Of a stretch of 64,000 nucleotides of DNA, positions 43,265 through 54,824 are shown piece by piece (the first letter of the stretch is position 1; every line of letters starts with the position of its first letter). The DNA lies in contig CM043962.1 of NCBI GenBank assembly GCA_014529385.2, positions 125,222,470 through 125,286,469 on the forward strand. The letters run 5' to 3'. A program made the position numbers and the translations under genes. The notes below the pieces were generated by a model. It was not told the DNA's origin and did no database searches. It was given only the letters and a program-made list of their open reading frames with translations. Source of the DNA: Adiantum capillus-veneris. Taxonomy: Eukaryota; Streptophyta; Polypodiopsida; Polypodiales; Pteridaceae.

Positions 43265-44605
43265 AAACTATGTGTTACTAACTCACTACGTGAGAAAGTA
43301 ATGTATGAATCTCATGCTCCACCTTATGCGGGGCATAGGTGGATTCTGTCTACCTTAAAGGGAATTGAAACATATTTCTATTGGCCTACCATGAAAGTGA
43401 ACATACAAGAGTATGTTTCTAAATGTGTGGTATGCCAAAAGACAAAATTTGATATAGGGAAGCAACTTGGATTGCTTCCACCCTTGCCAATCCCTAATTC
43501 ACCATGGGAGAGCATATCCATGGATTTTATCTTTGGATTGCCTAAGTCTATCCATGGGAATACGGGAATATGGACAATAGTAGATAGGTTCAGTAAACAA
43601 GCTCATTTTATACCTGTCAAAAAGACTATCAAAGCCCATCAAATGGTAACCCTCTTCATTTCACAAATTTTCAAGTACCATGGCTTGCCAATGTCTATAG
43701 TGTCGGATAGAGATCCTAGAATGACCAGTAATTTCTAGAAGGGTCTCTTTGAGAATTTAAGGACAAGGCTAAACTTCTCTTCGGCCTATCATCCACAAAT
43801 GGATGGCCAAAGTGAAATAGCTAACCTAACCATTCTCGATCTACTAAAAGCCTATGTAACGGAAGTAGATCAAAGATCCCAATGGGAGAAGTACTTACCC
43901 TTAGTGGAGTATGCTTACAATAACACTGTACATACTTCCACGGGAAAAGCACCTTTCGAGGTAATTGAGGGAAGATCAAAAAGTCCCTTGCTACTTAAGG
44001 TACATGGGAAGATCGTCGCTGCTGCAAATGAGTATAGCCGAGACCTACAAGAATCTTTTCAAAAGATTAAGTGTGCTATCTCTATCTCACAGAAAAGGCA
44101 AAAGGCTACTGCTGACAAGCACAGAAGAGCCCAAGCCTTTAAAGAAAACGATTGGGTCTTGTTAAAGTTTCCCAAGGCTCGATTAAGGCACACGACGGGC
44201 AAGAATCCTACGGGCCACCAAAAGTAATATGCTAAACTAGCAAAAAGGTACTATGGTCCCTTCCAGATTCGTAGGCCAATCAATGAGATGGCCTATCAAC
44301 TCAAGTTGCCCAATCATTGGCTCATACACAATGCTTGCCATGTGAGCCTATTAAAGCCTTACAAAGGAGAGCCACCTCAAGAACCAACTATTGAAGACCG
44401 ACCGGAGATCGAGGACCAAGAGGAGGTGCTGCAGCCCGAGTCCATTCTCCAACATGAAGATAAGATATTAAGAGGCGGTAAGACTATCCGAAGATATCTT
44501 ATTAAGTTTAAGAATTATCCTTTTGAAGATGCTAGATGGATACAAGGCATACAATTAAAGGATAACCTAAACCTTGTCAATGCTTACAATGCTTCCCAAG
44601 AGTAA
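43265..44605 (+). pseudogene. chromo-D integrase with chromodomain-like tail
   Basis: Continuation of chromo-D pol after Tat-E. Zinc region ESHAPPYAGHRW...CVVCQKTK, first Asp in SMDFIFGLP, second in VSDRDPRMTS, Glu in DGQSEIANLT, then YNNTVHTSTGKAPFEV, a GPFQIRRPI module and, at the end, RRYLIKFKNYPFEDARW, a chromodomain-like fold as in chromoviruses. Stops at 43736-43738 and 44225-44227 interrupt it. HVSLLKPYKG near 44340-44370 is the usual bridge to the chromodomain. Confidence 0.9.
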
Positions 44606-44962
44606 GCAAATGGACAAAATGTTAAAAATGAACAAAGTTTTTTTGTCTTATAAGACTCTCTTTTTCTTTATTGTGCACAAAAATGAAGTAGTATGCATGC
44701 TTAGATCAAGTTTACGGAGACGACGTCTCCCAAACACCAAGTAGAGTTTGTCACTCTACTATGGAAGACTGATAGGACTAATGTGCAGACATGTTTGCGG
44801 CAGCCTCAGGCTCTCAAGCACCAAATGGACTAGTCATCCATTGTGAAATGATGTCGTAGGGTAACATAGGGATCCTCTACCCGCTAAGAAAAGGACTCAT
44901 GAATATGCTTTATCTTCTCTACACCATAGTCGAGGACGACTATGATTTCAAGAGAGAGGTAA
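44606..44962 (+). other. 3' untranslated region and polypurine tract of chromo-D
   Basis: Uncoding stretch between the pol stop and the LTR. It holds two short near-repeats around CACCAAGTAGAG (44738) and CACCAAATGGAC (44820), and the purine tract AAGAGAGAGGTAA at 44950-44962, which primes the LTR at 44963. Confidence 0.6.
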
Positions 44963-45324
44963 TCTCATAATAATCAATATCTAATTCTCCTAAATGATTT
45001 TCTCATATTCAATTGATCATTTAACGTGGGGAAGTGCCAGGGGAGAAAAAGCTAGAATATTGGTTAAGCTAGCAGACCGGTCACAATAGGGATCCAAAGG
45101 AGGGAAAATAGGGATCCAACGGGGGGGCCATCTGCAAAAGAGCCATGTGCAACAATGGGCTAAAAAGACCCTAAGGTTCAGCCCATTAAGTCTTCCAAAA
45201 TTCAAAGGTTGTGTCCAAAGGTCAATCCTAGGGGAAATTGGATGCTTTGTGTGTAACTAAAAAGTCTTTGCATATCCCTACATGGGAGGGGGCGAGCCAT
45301 TCTTCTAGGGGATGAGAGATAAAG

Positions 45325-45361
<37 letters not shown>

Positions 45362-46524
45362 CTCCCTTTACACAAATGGAATTAGGGACACATGTCAGCT
45401 TCCTAGCCCAGATGCCCACAAGGTGTGCCCAATACCTATTGGATGGCCTTGGAGGTGGACCAATGAGAATTAGGCTAGAGTAAATCTAGTTTAATTAATT
45501 TAAAAACACTTAATAAAAGAACCAATGAGAGTTAAGTCTCCTAGAAGACTATTGGACAGTCTCCCAAGGGGTCTAATGAGCATTCAGGAGCCCAATGGCT
45601 TGCTTGATTCCTATTGGCCAGGAGGCAAAGGGGTTCAATGAGAGTTTAGTTTAATTATTAAATTACCTAAAGCTCTCACAAAAGGGGAAAGGGGGACACA
45701 TTTCAGAAGGCTATCACTTATGCTGCTTAATAGCCATTGGCTTGACTTGGGGAGGTCCAATGGGGAGCCTGCAAGAGCAATTAGCAAGAGGGCTCGCCTA
45801 AGAGAGAGAGGGGGCTGATTTTTGCGAGGCATTATCACACACACACACACTCACACAATCTCATGTGTGAGGAAAGAGAAGACTATCTCTTCCCAAGCTT
45901 TAATGGAGAGCTCATCACCTACTCGAAGCTTGTGAGATAGAAGCCTACATCAACACACTCTTGGCATGTGGATGCAAATCCAACCAAGATCCAAGCTAAT
46001 TACCAAGCCAGGCTATGCTAATATGAGTAATTATGTGAGGAGATGTATATCTTTCTCGTAAGATACTCCTTCTTCCTCTCAATCTACTCTCATACCCTGC
46101 TAGCTCTCACCATCTTTGAAGGTGTGTGAGGTCTTGGGTCTAAGAACGGGGATAATTAAAATTGTGTTTACTAAGTGTTTTGCTTAGTGCATGAAGCTTT
46201 CATATTCATTGCACTAGTTAGTCTTGAAGGAACACAAAGAATTGTATTGGACAATGTCTCTCTTGATGGGAGAAACCATAATACAAAGCCTTTTGGAGGG
46301 GGGACCGGCTCCATGCAAATCCAGTCCTCAACTGTTGTCAATAGCTTAATTTCTCTCTCTTTTGAAAGTATTGTTGATGCTATCTAACTAGGTGTTATGC
46401 ATTTTGTTGCTCTCTCCACCCAAGCACTCTTGTAGTTCTCATTAGGAATCTATTCTAATGAAATGCACACTATGTTCATGCTAATTTCCGCTACACATAA
46501 GTTTTTACACCATTAAATGTTACA
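44963..46524 (+). repeat. Shared LTR of the chromo-D tandem (3' LTR of unit 1, 5' LTR of unit 2; 1562 bp)
   Basis: Starts TCTCATAAT after the polypurine tract (TG changed to TC) and ends TTACA, followed at once by the primer binding site of the next unit. It matches 30442-31835 but has about 215 extra bases at 46045-46265. (CA)n tracts at 45326-45359 and 45835-45850. Confidence 0.9.
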
Positions 46525-46525
46525 T

Positions 46526-46537
46526 TGGTATCAGAGC
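46526..46537 (+). promoter_or_regulatory. Primer binding site of the second chromo-D unit
   Basis: Canonical initiator-Met site TGGTATCAGAGC, one base after the shared LTR. Confidence 0.92.
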
Positions 46538-46941
46538 ACAAGGTTTATCTTTTCTTGCGCAAGAAGGGAGGTCCTCAAGCTAGCTATAAATGGTTGGTAT
46601 TATTAATTGCCTGTGAGTAAATAGAATAGGGATTTTTCAGCCTTGCAGTGAGCCTGCCTTTGTGCAGTTAACGGGGCATCACCGTCGAGATCTATGGTCT
46701 TAATAGTAAAGTCCTACGGGGCTTGCCTACGGCTTAAACACTATTGAGTTATTAGAAGCTTGACAGGAGCCGGTGCTGTTTTGGTGTCGAAAGACCCTCT
46801 CTTCTATTCCTTGCAATTAATGGTATTCGAGCCGTAGGTACAGTAGCTTGAGTGCTTTTTCTAAAGTGGTAAAGAGGAGTAGCAACTAGGGCTTGAAGTG
46901 CCAAAGTACACCTAAAAATTTTACACCTAAAAGTTGTTAGG

Positions 46942-47179
46942 ATGGATGACAATAGTAAATAGAGTGAAATTAATGTTGATAACTTTGATTTTGCTCATGA
47001 GAAAGCCACTAATGATGCTTCAATTCTTGTTAATTATCTTGTTTCTAGGCTTCAACAAGCCATGGGCAATCCATCTCTCCAAAGCGAAGTGCAACGGCAG
47101 CTCCGTGCTTACGGGATTCTCCAAGCTCATCACCATGACTAGAGAACACCTAGGAAGCCTCCTTGTGAGACTACCAAAA
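46942..47179 (+). pseudogene. Second chromo-D unit: gag start, interrupted by CACTA-1
   Basis: ATG 46942 starts the same gag as at 32253 (SEINVDNF, NPSLQSEVQRQLRA), with private stops at 46960-46962 and near 47140. The frame is cut by CACTA-1 at 47180 in the motif CETTK and resumes at 62474. The preceding 46538-46941 is the leader. Confidence 0.88.
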
Positions 47180-47410
47180 CACTACAAGAGGTTGTGTGCT
47201 CTTGTGACGCTGTTAGCGACGGAAATACACTGGGTTTTTATAACCCCCGACGTCACTAAAACCGTCGCTACGAGCGTCGCTATGAGCGTCGCTATATAGC
47301 GACGCTCATTGCGACGCATATAGCGACGTTTACACAGAAGACTATAGCGACGCTCATAGCGACGCTACAGAGCCATAAATAGCGACGCTTATAGTGACGC
47401 CCGAGAGAAT
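47180..47410. repeat. Left terminal inverted repeat and subterminal repeats of CACTA-1
   Basis: Begins CACTACAAGAGG. From 47258 to 47402 the motif AGCGTCGCTAT and its complement ATAGCGACGCT recur about ten times. Positions 47282-47309 form a perfect 28-base palindrome. Such clustered subterminal motifs are the binding sites of the TnpA protein in En/Spm elements; the same role is inferred here. Confidence 0.85.
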
Positions 47411-47418
47411 TTTTTTTT

Positions 47419-47447
47419 GGTGGCAGGGCATTGAATGCCCTGCCACC
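47419..47447. repeat. Perfect hairpin near the left end of CACTA-1
   Basis: A 29-base palindrome with 14-base arms (GGTGGCAGGGCATT and its complement) around a single G. It is the counterpart of the palindrome at 62286-62314, with unrelated sequence but the same design. Confidence 0.8.
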
Positions 47448-47765
47448 CATCAACCATATTGTACTTGATTCACTTTTATAAAAAAGTGCAAAGGTAGATA
47501 ATAGACCCAAAATAGTCACCCACAAGACGCATTGTTTGCAAAATTGACAATTGTACACATCATAGGCAAAATGAATTGATTGGCAAATGTAATAATGAGA
47601 ATTGTACAACATCATAGGCATAAAGAATTGATTGGCAAAAGGAACTGCGGTGACAAATGTAATAATATACATGGTTCAAAAAGACGTATAAAATCCGTCT
47701 CATGATACATAAGCTATGAGAAACCCTAAACTAATGCTATCTAGCTACGGCTAAACTGACGTCGT
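47448..47765. other. Untranslated region after the tnpA-like gene
   Basis: AT-rich stretch between the left-end hairpin and the tnpA stop, containing a repeated phrase (AATTGATTGGCAAATGTAATAATGA / AATTGATTGGCAAAAGGAACTG, shown here only in part) around 47573-47650. It probably serves as 3' UTR on the minus strand. No gene seen. Confidence 0.5.
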
Positions 47766-48585
47766 CTAGTCAGACGTCTCATCGCGTCCAAGCGGCGTAT
47801 CTGTCGGATTCTGCAAAAAAAGACAATAAGACAGCTTTCAGTAAGTATAAACATATAACGACATTTATAAAACAATACAAAAAATTTAAAAGAGTAAACC
47901 CTAATACTAACCATGCCGCCGCGAGCACTGAGAATGTCCATCAGGGCGTTTAAGCCCTTCCTGCCTGCGTACTCGCGCTCGTACGGTGTGGGATCAGGTC
48001 CTGTCATCGACCACTGTCAAAACATACAAAGATTTCATTATGTTAGAACTAAAAAACTCATAAACCCTAAACTATCGAACATGCATAAAGAGAAATGTGA
48101 AAACACTTACAAAATCGGCCTCAAATGATGCCCATCCACCGCTCCCCAAGTGGTGCGAGCTCCCTGCCTCTACTCGCGCTCTGGCTGCATCCTTTTGTTG
48201 CTTCCACTTGTCGGGATGCTCGCGCGCTGCTTTCTTCGCATTCTTCCAATCTTCTTTGGCCAGCCAATCTGGCCTGTTCCACCCATTCTTGATTGCTTTT
48301 TGCACTTCGGAACGCTTGTGTTTGCAGTATTCGCGCATTCGAATCTTCATCAGGTCTTCATTGAAGCGCTCATCCCGTGTTTGAACGTGAAACTCATCAT
48401 GAAGTATGCTGATGACTCTGTTTTTTAAATCACTTGGTACTTCACTCCATTTGTTTAGTATGTAGTGTCTAAACAGCTGAGAGCAAAGACCACGCATGCG
48501 CGAGATCACCTTCTTGCCGTCATCATCCATGATGATGCCGCCGCTGATGTCGACGGAGTAAGGCAAGCTCTCTCGCCGGTGACGC
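47766..48585 (-). CDS. tnpA-like protein of CACTA-1, C-terminal exons (Transposase_24 / Ptta-En-Spm type)
   Basis: Three exons on the minus strand: 48585-48111, 48013-47912 and 47810-47766, all joined in phase 0 with GTAAGT and GTTAGT donors and AG acceptors (TTGACAG, TTTGCAG). The first encodes a domain typical of the plant En/Spm transposase_24 family (FRHYILNKWSEVPSDLKNRV, KHKRSEVQKAIKNGW, WKQQKDAARARVEAGSSHHLGSGGW), the second PTPYEREYAGRKGLNALMD, the third a short tail ending ETSD. In En/Spm, TnpA binds the subterminal repeats and assists excision. The 5' exon part lies at 57298-57795, separated by Tat-F; the frame is continuous across the insertion when one copy of the duplicated target is counted. 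Confidence 0.82.
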
Positions 48586-49745
48586 TGTCAGGAGTTTTTT
48601 GGAGCAAGGGATTGCGCATATGTACATATACATGCATGGTGCATCAAATAAAGGATTGCCCATTTTCCTTAGCCAGGTGGTTATGTGGGGCCCACATGTG
48701 TACAGGTAGGACAGGGTGTACATAGTGCATCGATTTTCACTATTACCAGTACCACTGTGTTTTTCTACAATAATGAGGAGTTTATAGCGCGTAAAACTTC
48801 TCGAGGAAGCTATCCGCGGGCCGACGATGTGAGGTCAGCATGTGCGTCAGATGGCATCTAGTGGCGTTAGGAGGGCGAACGAGGTCAATATTTGCACGCG
48901 GATGAGGACGGACACAACGTGGGTGTTTTCTTGTGAGAGTTATGCAGAAAGGTCATCATTAGGACCACTTTTTGGGGCCACTTCACGTGGTGGCGAGATG
49001 CATTATTGAAAAAAAGATGAGTGCCCGGTGTGCGAATGATGCAAAAAGGTGACAACTATGCACTGCGAGGACAATTTTTGGCCTGTTCGGGGTCCGTTTG
49101 AGGTCATCTAAAAGGCTAAGGGTACCCAACTAATAAAGCTAAGTGTGGGAACTGAAAAAACTGAGAGAAGACCAGAAAAAACGTGGAGAAGAGAGGAGAA
49201 ACAACTGCAGGTGTGTTTTTGCTCATTTTGGAGCCTGTTTTGGTCGTAAACTGCTCATCCGAGGTCGGATTTGAGCACTTTGACATTGTAGACTGGGGTT
49301 TTGGGCCGTTCCGGACGCGATGGCGCTGTCCATTTTGCCAAATTACTCACTCTTTTTCTGTTGTTTTTCTGTGTAAGTTTCTCCTATGAGCGAAGTTTCT
49401 GCTCTAGTTTGTGATTGTATCTGGCTTATTTTACCCATATTGTGTGAGCTATTTGCCCCATTGGTGTTGGCCCAAGCTCAATTGTATCTAAACATCATAA
49501 ATTCTCCTCTTTTGAGCTGAGTTTTTTGGGTGTGTGTGTGTGTGTGTATGTGTGTGTGTGTGTGTGTGTCTGTGTGGAGTGGGCAAGTGGACAGTCTCTC
49601 TCCTCTCACTCCCGAGGTGTGTTCCTTGTCTCGGCCAGGTGTGTTGTCTAAGCCGAGTGGTGCCCCATAGTGTGTGTGTGTATCATTCCAAGAGTGTGTG
49701 TCGGGTCGTTATAGAGGCGTTGTGTGTGTTTTCATCCCGCTCACA
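48586..49745 (+). repeat. 5' LTR of Tat-F (1160 bp)
   Basis: Starts TGTCAGGAGTTTTTTGG and ends CTCACA. (GT)n tract at 49530-49575. Its reverse complement is the LTR of Tat-F2 (3838-8943). Frames within it on both strands are shadows. Confidence 0.93.
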
Positions 49746-49749
49746 TTCT

Positions 49750-49768
49750 TTTGGCGCCCCCACAGAGG
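49750..49768 (+). promoter_or_regulatory. Putative primer binding site of Tat-F
   Basis: Six bases after the LTR the sequence reads TGGCGCCCCCACAGAGG. TGGCGCC starts are known from primer sites of Tat and Athila elements that use tRNAs other than initiator Met; the exact tRNA is not determined here. Confidence 0.55.
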
Positions 49769-50777
49769 ATCTTCTTCGAGTACCTTCTACTTCGAGCTCC
49801 AAGCTTCGAGATTCGGGATTACAGGTTGCAGGTTGCACATTACAGGTTGCAGAGTACAGGTACAGGTACAGGTGATTCACACAGGTACAGGTAGCTGGAG
49901 TACAGTGATATACTAGCAGTGATGTCACTTGCAGTTGTTGTGGGAATGCATCACTTGGCGCCTATTTGAGCGCATTGTCTGCTAGATTGTACGTTACTTG
50001 TGGAAACTGCCATTGTACGCCTTTGTGGATCCATATATGGTTTTATTTGGCAGTCCCAGCCATTTCTGAGACTTGACTATACGCGATTTGCATTAGCTTT
50101 CGTGTGAGGGTCGATAGCGTGAGGTTTTTATTGAGCTGGGGGATTCTCAAATGTGGAGATCCTTTCGGTGATACAGGTAGCTGGAGCACCCTTTTCGTGA
50201 CCTCGCCATAGGCTATGTACTAGTGAGTCCTACTTGATGCTCGGGTTCTATTGTTGACAGTTTATGCGTACACAGACAAGCTATATTTTGGGCTCCTACT
50301 GCTCTACTTCTGGGGAAACTCTGTCGAAATTTTCCCAAGTTATGATGGCTGGTTTTTTGGTATTTTGAGCCATTTATGCTGTTATGCTGCTGAAATTTTG
50401 GCAAAATTAGAGGTTGAGTCAGGTGTGCCTTTTTGGGAGCTTCATGGTTGGCTTTAATGGATGATCAAAATGGCCCTCAATTCACTCCATTTCATTTAAC
50501 TCAAAGAATTCAGATTAATGTTCATGTGTCCAGGAAGATCTTTTTCCAGCAGCGCATAGTCTTTATGTTTGGGCCAAGAAGATTGAGAGAGATCCTAGAA
50601 TGTCCTTTGCCTGTTGTCATTCCGATGATTAACTATGAAAACTCATTTGATGTGCATGTGTTTGTCCTTATCTAAAGTTGAGCTCCATTGAAGTTTCTGG
50701 GGATTGGGTAGTGAAAAGTTTTGGGTTCTTGCGCGTGTGTTCGAAGGGGTTCTCAAAGCATCATAATTTGGGTAGCC
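49769..50777 (+). other. Leader of Tat-F
   Basis: About 1 kb, uncoding, with an array of ACAGGT(TGC) units at 49820-49893 (ACAGGTTGCAGGTTGC, then ACAGGTACAGGTACAGGT) and another ACAGGTAGCTGGAG at 50174. The array recurs right after the primer site and might be a structural or packaging element. Confidence 0.5.
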
Positions 50778-51698
50778 ATGGCTTTCTCTTATCCGGAGTT
50801 TCATGGAAGAAGTGATGAAGATGTGGAAGAATTTTTGGAAAAGATGGAGGTTGCCTGCATTAGCAACCAGATTCATGACCCTGCGCAGATGTTACGCCTT
50901 CTCCAAATTTGTTTGAAGAGTGACGCACGAGTTTGGTCTAAAGCATTTGAAGAGGAGTTGCGTGTGGCTGATCCACCTGTAAGGTTGAGTTGGGACAATC
51001 TAAGGCGTGGATTGGAAGTGGAGTTTCTGAAGATAGAAGATCCTGACAAAGTGTGGCAAGAAGTACAAGGTTTGGTGCAGAAGGAAGGTGAGCCAGTAGA
51101 TGCGTACATACGTAAGTTTTCATTGGCATGGGAGCGAATGTGCAAGGCTTTAGCACCACAGGTACCCCCGCCTGACATGATGAAGAAGGACAGGTTCTTG
51201 GCTGGTCTTTGGGAGAATATACGTTGGAGAGTGGAGCTAAAGAAGCCTAGGACATATGAGGATGCACTAGAGGTAGCAAGGAACAAAGAGTGGAAGCTGA
51301 GGAAAATGAGCCAGTTAGGGGTGGAGTCTTTGCCAATGAGGTCTGAATTTCAGCCTATAGAGTCTTTACAAGGGCGCATGTCAGGGGTTCATCATGAACC
51401 AGTGGTTCCTGTTACTACTCAGGTTATGCCAGCAGTGGTCACTACAGCAGTGCAAGATGATGGGCTAAGGCAAGACATGAGGAAAATGGTAGATTTGATG
51501 AAGAATCTCAGCCTAAACATGCTAGGTCAAGTGGGAAATAATCGAGGTCGAGGGAGGTTTGCAAATCAGCCAGGAGGTGAAGAAAGGCCTAGGAATGGTG
51601 TTGGACAAAGCAATGGTAGGTTTTGGAGGCAGACGCCCACATGTTATAATTGTGGAGAGTTGGGTCACATCAGCCCGTAATGTGATAAGCCACCAAGG
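50778..51698 (+). pseudogene. Tat-F gag with interrupted zinc knuckle
   Basis: Starts at ATG 50778 (MAFSYPEFHGRS); an upstream in-frame TTG is not a credible start. Gag capsid domain: DEDVEEFLEKMEVACI, DARVWSKAFEEEL, DPDKVWQEVQGLVQKEGEPV, FSLAWERMCKAL. A basic Gly/Arg linker (NNRGRGRFANQPGG) leads to the knuckle CYNCGELGHISP-stop-C, in which a TAA at 51678-51680 replaces the residue before the last Cys. The frame continues without shift into the protease region. Confidence 0.88.
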
Positions 51699-52850
51699 AT
51701 GGGGGGAGACATGTATCCATTGCCAAGACAGGTGCTAACTAGGTCAAATGATTATGGCATCGAAATTAAGGGAGACGAAGGAACCAGTGGACTGACCCAG
51801 GAGGAAAAGGGAAAGACAAAAGTGCTAAGTGTAGTCACCTTGGAGAAGGCATCAAAGCTAGAGGATACATTAGTGATGCCTATTGGAAAGAGGACCACAG
51901 AGGATAAGGAAGGAAGAAGTGCCCCAGGTCCTAGTAAGAAGAAAGGAAAGAGCCATGAAGGCGAGGATGTCAAGGCCAAGAGGAAAAGGAGAGCTCGTCG
52001 AAAGTTTCATGTTTCAGATTTTCCACTAGGGGATGGGCAATTAAGCTATGACTTGAAGGAGGATCTGACAAGCAGGAAGGCAGATGTTACTTTTGGGCAG
52101 CTTATAAAGATGGTGCCTAAGCTAAAGCGACAGTGGAAGAGGATGGTTAACCCAATGGAGAAAGAGCCAGAGAGAGGTTCAGTGAAGGTGTTGGCAATGG
52201 ACGAGCTACCAGACATTTGTCCAATAGTAGATGTGTGGCATAAAAGGAAAAATTTGGGACAAGGTTATGTGGATGGCGGAGCCCAAATATGCGTCATAAC
52301 ACACTCATGTGTTGAGAAGATGGGTCTCACAGTGGCTGGGGTGTCAGGTTTTCGGATCAGATTGGCAAACCATCAAAAAGTAAAATGCTTGGGTGCTGTA
52401 AAGATCTTAGAAGTGGAGGCATATGATGCAAAGGCAGTGGTTGATTTTCATGTGATGCCAGCAGGGTTGGGAGCATATCCTATTATACTAGGCAGACCAT
52501 GGTTACGTGCAGTGGGAGCTGTTCAAGATTGGCGACATGGTACGATTAGCCTCTATGGAAAGACAGGTACCAAGAAGCTTTATAATATGGACACAAGGAA
52601 ACGATTAGAGGAGCTTTATGAAGACGAGGATGAGTCTAGTGATGAAGACTCTTCCACGGTGACAGATGAGGACAGTGATAGCACTACCAGCACTGATGAG
52701 GATGCTGATGTTGCATTTCTTTTGATGGATAAAGAAATCCAGGAGTGTGGTTTAGTCGCATTTGCGAACGAAGTTGAAGATGAAAGTAAAGGGCCTTATG
52801 AAGTGATTGAAGGGCTGATGCAAACCAAGGTTGAGTTGTCAAAGAAGTAG
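51699..52850 (+). pseudogene. Tat-F protease region
   Basis: Same frame as gag. A Lys/Arg-rich linker (KAKRKRRARRKFHVSD) precedes KMVPKLKRQWKRMVNPM, the protease core GYVDGGAQICVITHSC (DGG active site, as in Tat-E) and YPIILGRPWLRAVG, then an acidic Asp/Glu/Ser stretch (DEDESSDEDSSTVTDEDSD). A TAG at 52848-52850 separates it from the reverse transcriptase. Confidence 0.85.
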
Positions 52851-54137
52851 GAATTAATGACGCAAATGATCAGTGGAGACCTCTCAGCTATGGAGAAGGA
52901 TATATATTTGCATATGCTGGCTAGTTTTCCTGATTTGTTCATTACTTCATATGAAGAGATCAGAGGGTTCAAGGGTGAAGAGATGCATATAGAGCTGAAA
53001 GAAGGTGCTAAGCCAGTGCGACAAAGGCTAAGAAGAATGGGTCAAGAGCAAATGGAAGCCTTGCGAGAAGAGGTGGACAAGTTGTTGAAGGCAGGGTTCA
53101 TAGTCCCTGTGGAGACCACAGAATGGGTGAGTCCAGTAGTAATCAGTCCAAAGAAGGATGGGAAGTGGAGGATTTGTGTAGATTTTAAGCCCTTAAACGC
53201 AGCCACTAAGAAGAACCCATATCCTCTTCCATTCATCGATCAGATCTTGGATTCAGTGGCAGGTTATGAGAGGTATAGTGTGTGTGATGGTTTTTCAGGC
53301 TATTTTCAATTGAAGATTGCTCTTAAAGACCGCACAAAGACCAGTTTTATTACGCCATGGGGCTGCTATTGCTACACAGTATTGCCATTTGGGTTGTCAA
53401 ATGGACCTTCCTTCTATCAAGAGAGAGCAAATTGGGTGTTGGAACCATTCATTGGTAGTTGTGTTAAAGCTTTTATGGATGATTTCTGTGTCTATAGCAG
53501 TAGGGCTGATCACCATGAGAAGCTGCAGATGGTATTCGCTCGATAAGATGAATGTGGAGGACAACTAAATCCAAAGAAATGTCATCTAGCACAGCCAAGG
53601 GTGAAGTTATTGGGCCATATGGTGTCAGAAAATGGCATTGAGGCTGATCCAGATAAGGTGAAGTCTATTATTCTTCTTCCATCACCTATGAGTACGAAGC
53701 AATTGGCAACCTTTATACACAAAGTGAAGTACATGGCACGGTTTATTCCATTGTCTTCGCAGCTTCTTTATCCATTACAGCAAGTGGCAAAGCATGATCC
53801 ATTGCAATGGGATGACAAGTGTGAAGAAGTGTTTCAAGAGGTGAAAGAGGTGTTAGGGGGGTTGTCAGCCATGCAGGCTCCTGATTGGGAGAAAGTTTTT
53901 TATGTAAATCCATCAGTAGGGGATGATGCCATTGGAGCCATGCTATTGCAAAAGGGGAAGGGCAGCCATTATATGAGGCCAGTGTATTGTGCAAGCCGAG
54001 TGAAGTTGGTAGCGGAGAGAAAGTTATCGGAAGTAGAGCTAGTGATGGCCAGTGTAATATTTTCTTGTCGACGATTTCGTCATTACTTGCTACCACGGCC
54101 TTTTGTTTTCTTGACGAGTTATGCTTTTTTGCCATAG
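52851..54137 (+). pseudogene. Tat-F reverse transcriptase and degenerate first RNase H
   Basis: RT: RQRLRRMGQEQMEALREEV, GFIVPVETTEWVSPVV, ICVDFKPLN, GYFQLKIALKDRTKTSFITP, FGLSNGPSFYQ, catalytic FMDDFCVYS near 53475. A TAA at 53544-53546 breaks the thumb just before GGQLNPKKC; thumb LLGHMVSENGIEADP follows. The Ty3 RNase H is degenerate (YVNPSVGDDAIGAMLLQ lacks the first catalytic Asp), as in Tat-E. It ends at a TAG, 54135-54137, again without shift of frame. Confidence 0.9.
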
Positions 54138-54824
54138 TTAATTAATGGTATTAACATGTCAAATGTGGTGAAGAAATGGGTAATTGAGCTGCAAGAGTTT
54201 GAGTTCTCTTTTCTAGTGGAAGATAGTACAAGGGCTACCCTAGCTGATTTGTTGACCTATAAGGAGAATCCCCTTATTGTTAAGGAAGAGGTGGTGAGAA
54301 AGATAGTTGAAGAAGTGTCACAGATCAGCAATGCACATGTGTTGTTCTTTGATGGTTCATCCAGAAAGAGCCATGATGCAGCTTCAGGGGGTATAGCACT
54401 TTATGATCCAGAGGGGAAGCTAGTATGCAAGAGAGGGTTCAAATTGGATGCGCATAGTAACAATGAGGCTGAATATGCTACATTGGAAGCCGGATTACAC
54501 ATTTGTTTGAAGCATGGGGTTCGAAGGTTGAGCATAAAAGGTGATGCCTTGTTAGTGGTGAAGCAAGTGCTGGGTGTGTGGAAGAGCAAGAACACCTCAT
54601 TGAAGGAAATGTGCTTTAGAATTAAAGGCCTGTTAAAAAAGTTTGAAGCATGGAGCATCAGACACATTGAACGTGCTCTAAATGGAGAGGCACATGAAGC
54701 AGCTCAAGGCATGATTGGGGAGCTATTCGTGTTGAGGACCAATTTACCTCTTTATCATGGCCGGGAAAGTTTGGCTCAAGAAGAGGAGTTTTTGCTAACA
54801 GGAATCATTCCAAAGGAGATTTAG
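54138..54824 (+). pseudogene. Tat-F second RNase H, last catalytic position changed
   Basis: The link WVIELQEFEFSFLVEDSTRATLADLLTY leads to the additional RNase H: LFFDGSSRKSHDAASGGI, NNEAEYATLEAGL, IKGDALLVVKQV and ERALNGEAHEAAQGM. The first three acidic residues are present, but the last Asp (EADALA in Tat-E) is His here (EAHEAA), which should inactivate the domain if this role is conserved. It ends with a TAG at 54822-54824 where Tat-F2 has a Glu codon. Confidence 0.88.

Larger units (their letters stand above)
30442..46524 (+). mobile_element. chromo-D: plus-strand Ty3 chromovirus, first unit of a tandem LTR-internal-LTR-internal array
   Basis: LTRs 30442-31835 and 44963-46524 enclose primer site, gag, protease, reverse transcriptase, RNase H, integrase and chromodomain. 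The pol gene is split by Tat-E at 35704. The second LTR is followed not by flanking DNA but by another primer binding site, leader and gag of the same family (46525-64000), so the LTR is shared by two internal regions. The left flank is ACATA (30437-30441); its partner is expected beyond the window. Confidence 0.9.

Noticed and set aside
49183-49389. Frame of 68 codons in the Tat-F LTR, conserved at 56755-56961
   Set aside because: Conservation is explained by LTR duplication and recent age; no recognisable product.
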